Under the pieces are notes generated by a model. That model had not been told where the DNA came from and searched no databases. It was given only the letters and a program-made list of their open reading frames with translations. The position numbers were made by a program, and so were the translations under genes. A stretch of DNA of 64,000 bases from Sitta carolinensis (Eukaryota > Chordata > Aves > Passeriformes > Sittidae), in the NCBI GenBank assembly GCA_032173965.1, contig CM063285.1, forward strand, positions 28,493,160 to 28,557,159. The letters are read 5' to 3'. Positions 59,201 through 64,000 of the stretch are shown here, piece by piece (positions within the stretch are counted from its first letter, which is position 1; each line of letters opens with the position of its first letter).

Positions 59201-61594
59201 AAAACCAAACACAAAAAACAAGACCAGGTTTGCTGCAGGCTAACTGTTGGGAATAACCACTGGAATACTCTCACAGTTTAAGTATTACCTGGAACAGTCT
59301 GGGAGAGCACTAGTGGGCATGAGTCCCAACCATGGCAGAGAACTTTCCAACAGTTGACTGGAATGGCCTGTGTTCCAGGGCTACTGATACCTCTAGACAC
59401 CATTTAATGTACAGGTCTAGATGTAGACAGTAGTATAAAGCTCTCACTTGAGAGAAGGGTGCTTTTTTTCACAAGTTAAACAAAATGTGAGTTGTTTATC
59501 CAAAAGAAAACTCAGTCCACAAACGTGCACTTCTGGTCCCTCAATCAGAAACCCTCTTTGGGCCACACCACCAAGCATTAAGCACAGTACTCTTCTACCC
59601 AATCTAGCAGTTTTCTTTCCAACTCACAGAGCTTCAGTGATCCCAGGGTCTCAATATAAATCTGTCTGCATCTAAGTTTCAGCCTTTTTTTCCATCCTTC
59701 TTTAGAAGATGAGAAAGGATACGGAGACAACAGTCATGGCACAAAAGATGGAGAGACAGCTAAGATGAACGAACATAGGAACTATGATGTACATGTCATC
59801 CTTAGCAATAAATCACCAGAAGGTGTGAAATATCATCTAAAAGAACCCAGAAAGAAGAGATATGAGGGCTAGAGATGTATTTGGAAACAGTGGTTGACTT
59901 AATGCACACACTAAACATATAATAACTTACCATCTTTCAATAGTTTAAAAATGGCCTCACATGAAAGATCATTGTTGATCTTTATTTTATATCCCAACTT
60001 CATAAAAATTTGTCTGACACTTGCAGCATCTGCATCTGTACCTGAACGGGGAGACATCCCTATACATAAGAGAAATGTGTTATTTTTTTTTTTTATATTA
60101 TATAGATGGCATGGTCTGATTGAGTCAAACTCTTTTCTTGTTTATAGCTGTATCAGTCTGAAATATTCCATTATTCCAGATCCACTCTAGCAGAGAAAAC
60201 ATTGCACTGTTACATGGGCACACCATCTCCCACCCTCTGTACATGTATTGTAGTTTTATCTGCATCTTATTTTTATATCTATTTATCTATTTAAGGACAT
60301 AAGAAGAATTTCTTTTGCAAAATAGAAATCATGACTAAAAGGTAAGATAGACTTGTACTGCTGATCAATTTTCCTCCTCATTACTGCTATACCCTAATGT
60401 GTTCCTTCTATGCATATTTGGAAGAATGGACTGAAATGAATCATACCAATGACTTAATTTTAGAGTGCCATCAAAAGTGGACTGCATATTTAATTTTGAA
60501 GATTAACACATGACATTAATTTATCTAAATTAAGGAAAAAAAGTTGAAAACTTGTGAGTTGTACCAGTATGTCTGTGGAAGTTCTTATTGTTTATTATTA
60601 CACATTCCCCCATCTCTGGATAATCCATTCTGTAACTGTAGTCTGGCAGAATTCCAGAGTCCATAGACTTGCTAGCTGGTAGGCTCTTTCTGTATAGAAA
60701 GCAGATAAAATTTAGGTAATAATTTATAGTCTCTCTTTTTAAAATAATGACAATAACAGGCTATTTTAGCAAGCCAAATGAAACTGGTAAGGTTGCATTT
60801 GTAGTAACTTTCTGTGGAACTTGCAACAAGCTTGAAATTAAAAGAATCAAGGAAGAACTGTGTTTAAAATTGTAAAGCCTCTGCACAGGAGGATATGAAA
60901 ACTACGAAAACTTAGTTTGAGAATGCCGGTTACTGTATCAACAAGAAATCAGTTGGGCTTTTTCATTATCATCTTTTGAAATTTATGTGTCTGGAGGAAA
61001 GGTTAGCTGTGAGAAAGCAAATCCATTTTGAATTCTAACCAGAAGTTATTATAATTGAATTTTCACAAGAAAACATTCAAAACCTAAAAAGATGCAGCAG
61101 ATGAGTGCTCCTTTTCTGCTTAAGCAACAGCCATCAGCTTGACGGCTACATCTGGAAGAAGCTGGACTTTGGGGAGCCAACTAACACAATAGCTAAGAGC
61201 CATAGGTCTTCTTCAACATCTATGGGCTGGCTGAGCATGCACCATCCCAAAATATGGCTCATATGCAAATATGACTGTAAGTCACTTACTCCACATACAG
61301 CAGGATCTCCCCTCGAGCAGGGATAATGCCCCTCTCGGTTACTCCTCGAGGCTGAGAGATCCCTTGCCACAACAGCTTCTTGGTAAGTAACTGGGAGCAT
61401 GCTAAACTTTAAAATCTTAGCTAAGCGATATTAAGGATTGATTGTGCCCATATAATCCTTTAGACATAAACTGCTGACCAGACTTAAACTGAAGACTTAA
61501 GCTTGAAGTACCTCACTTACCCTTTAAAGCCTGGAATAGATTTTGCATCTGACAGATCCTCCCCCAAATGTGATCCATCCCCTTTGTCAGTCAT
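56017..61594 (-). CDS. CASP3: Caspase-3, complete coding sequence in six exons
   Basis: CASP3 is the main executioner cysteine protease of apoptosis, cutting after DxxD in the cytosol and nucleus. Exons 61594-61521, 60689-60565, 60059-59931, 58098-57923, 57433-57316 and 56243-56017 join in frame to 282 codons plus stop (human 277). The catalytic dyad is intact: H128 in the SHGEEG motif and C170 in QACRG, split across an exon junction after Gln. The substrate P1 pocket arginine in MSPRSGTD and the YSWRNS segment are present. Processing sites are kept: SMD35|S removes the prodomain and IETD182|S separates large and small subunits. The short prodomain lacks CARD or DED, so this is not an initiator caspase; caspase-7 is excluded by the SKSMDSG and TRVNRRVA regions. 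The N-terminus is seven residues longer than human. The gene reads toward IRF2 on the same strand. Confidence 0.97.
56244..57315. other. CASP3 last intron
   Basis: 1,072 bases between the exons for the catalytic cysteine and the C-terminus. About 250 bases near the donor side are an LTR; the rest shows nothing recognisable. Confidence 0.85.
57008..57262 (+). mobile_element. ERVL-type LTR fragment, antisense in CASP3 intron
   Basis: The sequence follows an abundant avian ERVL-class LTR as I know it: TGTATTGGGTCTGGCTGAGC, CAGCAGCCCCACAGAGCTGTG, TTGGGTACTGCTGAGCAGTGC, GGGACACAGCCAGGACAGCTG, then CCATAC and a final CACGCACTGACTGG. Only the LTR is present, without an internal region. Its 3' end lies about 50 bases from the CASP3 exon donor. 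Confidence 0.75.
57316..57433 (-). CDS. CASP3: CASP3 exon with catalytic cysteine
   Basis: 118 bases, acceptor ACATAG and donor GTGAGG. It starts [16 protein letters not shown], carrying the catalytic Cys and the IETD|S interchain site cleaved by caspase-8/9, then [19 protein letters not shown], the start of the small subunit. Confidence 0.97.
57434..57922. other. CASP3 intron
   Basis: 489 bases between the exons that split the QACRG motif after Gln. AT-rich; nothing else recognised. Confidence 0.85.
57923..58098 (-). CDS. CASP3: CASP3 exon with catalytic histidine
   Basis: 176 bases, acceptor CTTTCAAG and donor GTGATG. It encodes [20 protein letters not shown], then [17 protein letters not shown] and [19 protein letters not shown]. 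The SHG histidine is the catalytic base; the final Gln is the first residue of QACRG. Confidence 0.97.
58099..59930. other. CASP3 intron
   Basis: 1.8 kb. An A-rich AAAACACCCAAACAAACCCC patch occurs at about 59,158-59,220; no repeat family was recognised. Confidence 0.8.
59931..60059 (-). CDS. CASP3: CASP3 exon with substrate-binding arginine
   Basis: 129 bases, acceptor ATGTATAG and donor GTAAGTT. It encodes [18 protein letters not shown], then [18 protein letters not shown] and FKLLKD. The Arg of SPRSGTD corresponds to human R64, which holds the P1 aspartate of substrates. Confidence 0.95.
60060..60564. other. CASP3 intron
   Basis: 505 bases, AT-rich, with a short T-run near 60,080. Nothing else recognised. 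Confidence 0.85.
60565..60689 (-). CDS. CASP3: CASP3 exon with prodomain cleavage site
   Basis: 125 bases, acceptor CTATACAG, encoding [20 protein letters not shown], then [17 protein letters not shown] and HRHTG. SMD|S is the prodomain cleavage site and MDYP through NNKNFH the first strand of the large subunit. The donor is GTACAA, weak at position +5; no better donor in phase is nearby. Confidence 0.94.
60690..61520. other. CASP3 intron with possible LTR-like segment
   Basis: 831 bases between the first two coding exons. The 61,100-61,500 part differs in character from its surroundings and may be an LTR or leader relic. Confidence 0.7.
61290..61385 (+). mobile_element. Possible retroviral LTR/leader relic with imperfect inverted repeat
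   Basis: GGATCTCCCCTCGAGCAGGG and, after about 25 bases, CTCGAGGCTGAGAGATCCC form an imperfect inverted repeat containing two CTCGAG sites. The stretch that follows, CTTCTTGGTAAGTAACTGG, resembles repeated sequence in bird genomes. Assignment to an endogenous retrovirus is from memory only. Confidence 0.3.
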
Positions 61595-61613
61595 TATTGC
61601 TTTCAATTATCAG
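61521..61613 (-). CDS. CASP3: CASP3 first coding exon (start codon, prodomain)
   Basis: Acceptor TTTTCAAG at 61,615-61,614 is followed by 19 bases of 5' UTR and ATG at 61,594. It encodes [20 protein letters not shown] and a few more residues, with donor GG|GTAAGTG. DAKSI matches DSKSI of human CASP3. The phase (two bases carried) fits the next exon exactly, which supports the start. Confidence 0.92.
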
Positions 61614-64000
61614 CTTGAAAATGCAAGAAAATAGAAATATTATGACAGTTCACAGAATAACTTTAACCTAGGATATTAGTAGGCAAAAAAAAAGAAAAGG
61701 TATTTCTGAGTAATCCCTACACATATTATATTTGAAAGAAGAACATTAAATATTTTTCTAAATTATTGCCTTCTCTGGGAAAAAATCTGCAGCTCTCTGT
61801 GACCAAGTCATTGAAAAGACCTACAAAAAGCAAGATAAGAGACAAATTGAAAACAATCTTTAAAATATTGCAATGTGCCCACATGCATTAGAAATTAAGA
61901 ATTAAAATCAAGCAATACAAGTTATTAGATATGTGCAAAGACTAACATAGATTAGAAATTGGGTGACAGTAGTTGAGAAATGAGTAATTTCTCTGCATTC
62001 AAATGAAACATCACTGCATCCCATTCCAACTGGTGTATGTGACGGCAATTGCAATAGCAATAAAATAAACCCACAACAATATAACTTTAAATGGTTGATG
62101 AAATAAACCCTATGCTGTGGGCTTTTTACTTTCATGAGAACACAGGACAATAAATTATAATGGATACCAAATTAGAAATCAAGTCAAAAGCATTAAACCT
62201 CCACCACAGTTATTCTGTGCATACTCACAGAACATACTACCAGAAGTTACCTTAAACTCAAGTTTCAGAAAACAATTAAGCATCATAAGTTTAAACCACC
62301 AGAGAGAAGAAAATAATAGCTTAGAACTGCTGAGACCTCAAGAAGATCAAATAAGGCATTACAAGGCAAGAATTTTACAAAAACTTACTTTAGCAGATAT
62401 ATTTATGGTAAATAAAGAGGTAAAAATAACCAGACTAAGTGGCAAGGTCAGATACTACGAAGATTCGATTTAAGTCTTAAGTTCTTTGGGGAAAACTATA
62501 TTTGCCATCTTATATCACGATATTATTAAGTCTCAACTTTGTATCTATACTCTTGTTAGTACAACACAAACACCCATTTTTGTGGCAACAATTACTGTTG
62601 CATCAGAAGCACTATTGTGGTTATTCTTTCTTAACTTGTCTCTAGGAAGACACTTTTATTTTTAGTGGCTTCAAAAGCTCATCACTGTTACTCTGAATAT
62701 TATTTTAGTGCACTGATGTAATTAAATCTTCTTCACCAAATTATTCCAGACTTGACAAATGCATTACATAATGCAGCAAACATGAAATTCCCTGAAAATC
62801 AAATTTCTGAAGTATTAAATAAGCTTGGTATTTTAGAAATAAAATGTCTAAAATACATTTTATCATTCTATTTTAGAAATTTACTTTAAAGACAGTATCA
62901 CAGGGTAGGAACTATATCTACAATGTTGAACTTGACTGCCTAGCATCTTGATCTGGATTCATTCATCCAAACTTTAAAGTCTAATTCATTACAAGTACCC
63001 TGTGGGAAGAAAAAGGCAAGTAACTCCAAAGAGCAAGTCAAATACCTATGACCTGTGGCATGACAGTGATGCAGCCCTAGGTCCTAGGGAGCAGAGAACA
63101 TTAGCACTGCCAGCAAAGTCTAGTTTACAGTGACAGCTGGTGTGTGCACCCAGCTCTAACTGAAGGGCAGAGCTTCTGATCCCCAGCAAGGAGGAAGAAC
63201 AGCTTTCATTGAAAGGATGCTCTAAGTTCTCCTGCTCCAGCACAGCTTCAGGAGTTTCTATGACTTTTTCAACCAACCCTACTACAATCATCCTTGGCTT
63301 TGGTTATCAGCTTTCCCGAGCTCTCAGCCAGAGCCAAATTTGTAGGAAAACATCCAAACAGACCTACCCACCATTCTAATGCACCTCATACTCTTCCTGG
63401 AGAAGAGTTAGGTTTATGAGCACAACCCAAACCCTTCAGTGTGGCTGGGATTAATAAGGGAGACAGGGGAATGGTTAGCTTCCTTCATCTGTTCTTTGTC
63501 TGAAAACAGTAATAAACAGCCACAGCAATAAAAAAGCACAGCATCGAGTGCCAACTCTATTATCAAAACCAGCTAGCAGGTGCACTGACAGCAATGCAAT
63601 GTTAGCTCAAAAATCAACTTCTGCTAAATCCCAGGTGTTTATCCCAGCTGTTTGGCACTGTGAAGTTCTGCGTACCAGTGCTGCAAGACCACAAAGGAGA
63701 GAATGCAAACTAGTAAATATGAGCCTACATAAGCTGTGGCCAGCTCCTGTCTATCAGATGAGCCACCTACCAACAGGTACTCGGAGGAAGACTCAGCCAA
63801 ACTACAGGGAAAGCTAACACTCTCTGGCCAACAGATGAACCCTTGGAATCACGAGGGAGGGTAAGTGGCTCATTACGCTGTCCTGGGTTCACATCACATG
63901 TGCTCCAACCAAACTGCTGAAGAGCAGCAGGCTTAACTAAGCAAACTACAGCACTGAGTGCTCCTTACAACATAAATGCAGGATGCAAACACAGAGAGAT
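61614..64000. other. CASP3 upstream intron / 5' region
   Basis: AT-rich sequence upstream of the first coding exon on the minus strand. No CpG island or non-coding first exon was identified, so the CASP3 promoter probably lies to the right of the window. No repeats or RNA genes recognised. Confidence 0.6.

Noticed and set aside
1..64000. CRISPR array, operon, prophage or other microbial system.
   Set aside because: Spliced vertebrate genes and avian repeats throughout; no regularly spaced repeats with unique spacers were seen.

Overview
The window looks like nuclear DNA from a bird, most likely a passerine. Coding sequence sits in short exons with GT-AG introns. The interspersed repeats are mostly CR1 LINE fragments carrying the bird-type CR1 3' tail. 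There is also a tRNA-Ile-headed SINE with a CR1-like tail, the structure known from passerine TguSINE1, and a piece of an avian ERVL-type LTR. I see no prokaryotic genes, CRISPR array or operon.

Two protein-coding genes are supported, both on the minus strand and in the order known from vertebrate IRF2-CASP3 synteny. IRF2 occupies roughly 1-35.4 kb. Six coding exons are visible (17,430 down to 2,837): the whole DNA-binding domain and much of the middle region. The last coding exon(s) lie beyond position 1. A CpG island at about 34.5-35.8 kb, with a minus-strand TATA-like motif and an ISRE/IRF element, marks its promoter. CASP3 occupies about 54.4-64 kb. All six coding exons are present (61,594 down to 56,017) and encode a 282-residue procaspase-3 with intact catalytic residues and processing sites. 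Its first, non-coding exon was not identified and may lie in the last 2.4 kb or to the right of the window.

Layout: 1-2,836, IRF2 intron with an old CR1; 2,837-17,430, IRF2 coding exons and introns with a SINE and a possible LTR end; 17.4-34.5 kb, long first intron with little recognisable; 34.5-35.8 kb, CpG island, 13-bp G-rich tandem repeat and a GCACG-type pentamer array; 35.8-54.4 kb, intergenic with four clear CR1 pieces and low-complexity DNA; 54.4-56.0 kb, probable CASP3 3' UTR; 56.0-61.6 kb, CASP3 coding exons with an LTR in one intron; 61.6-64 kb, CASP3 upstream intron.

Functionally the pair combines an interferon-pathway transcription factor with an executioner caspase, but nothing here shows that they are co-regulated. 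The observations most worth checking are an apparent one-base deletion in IRF2 exon 7, and a tandem splice acceptor at the same exon that would include or skip two valines, matching a known mammalian IRF2 isoform pair. I did not find a previously undescribed system; most of the window is ordinary avian intronic and intergenic DNA.
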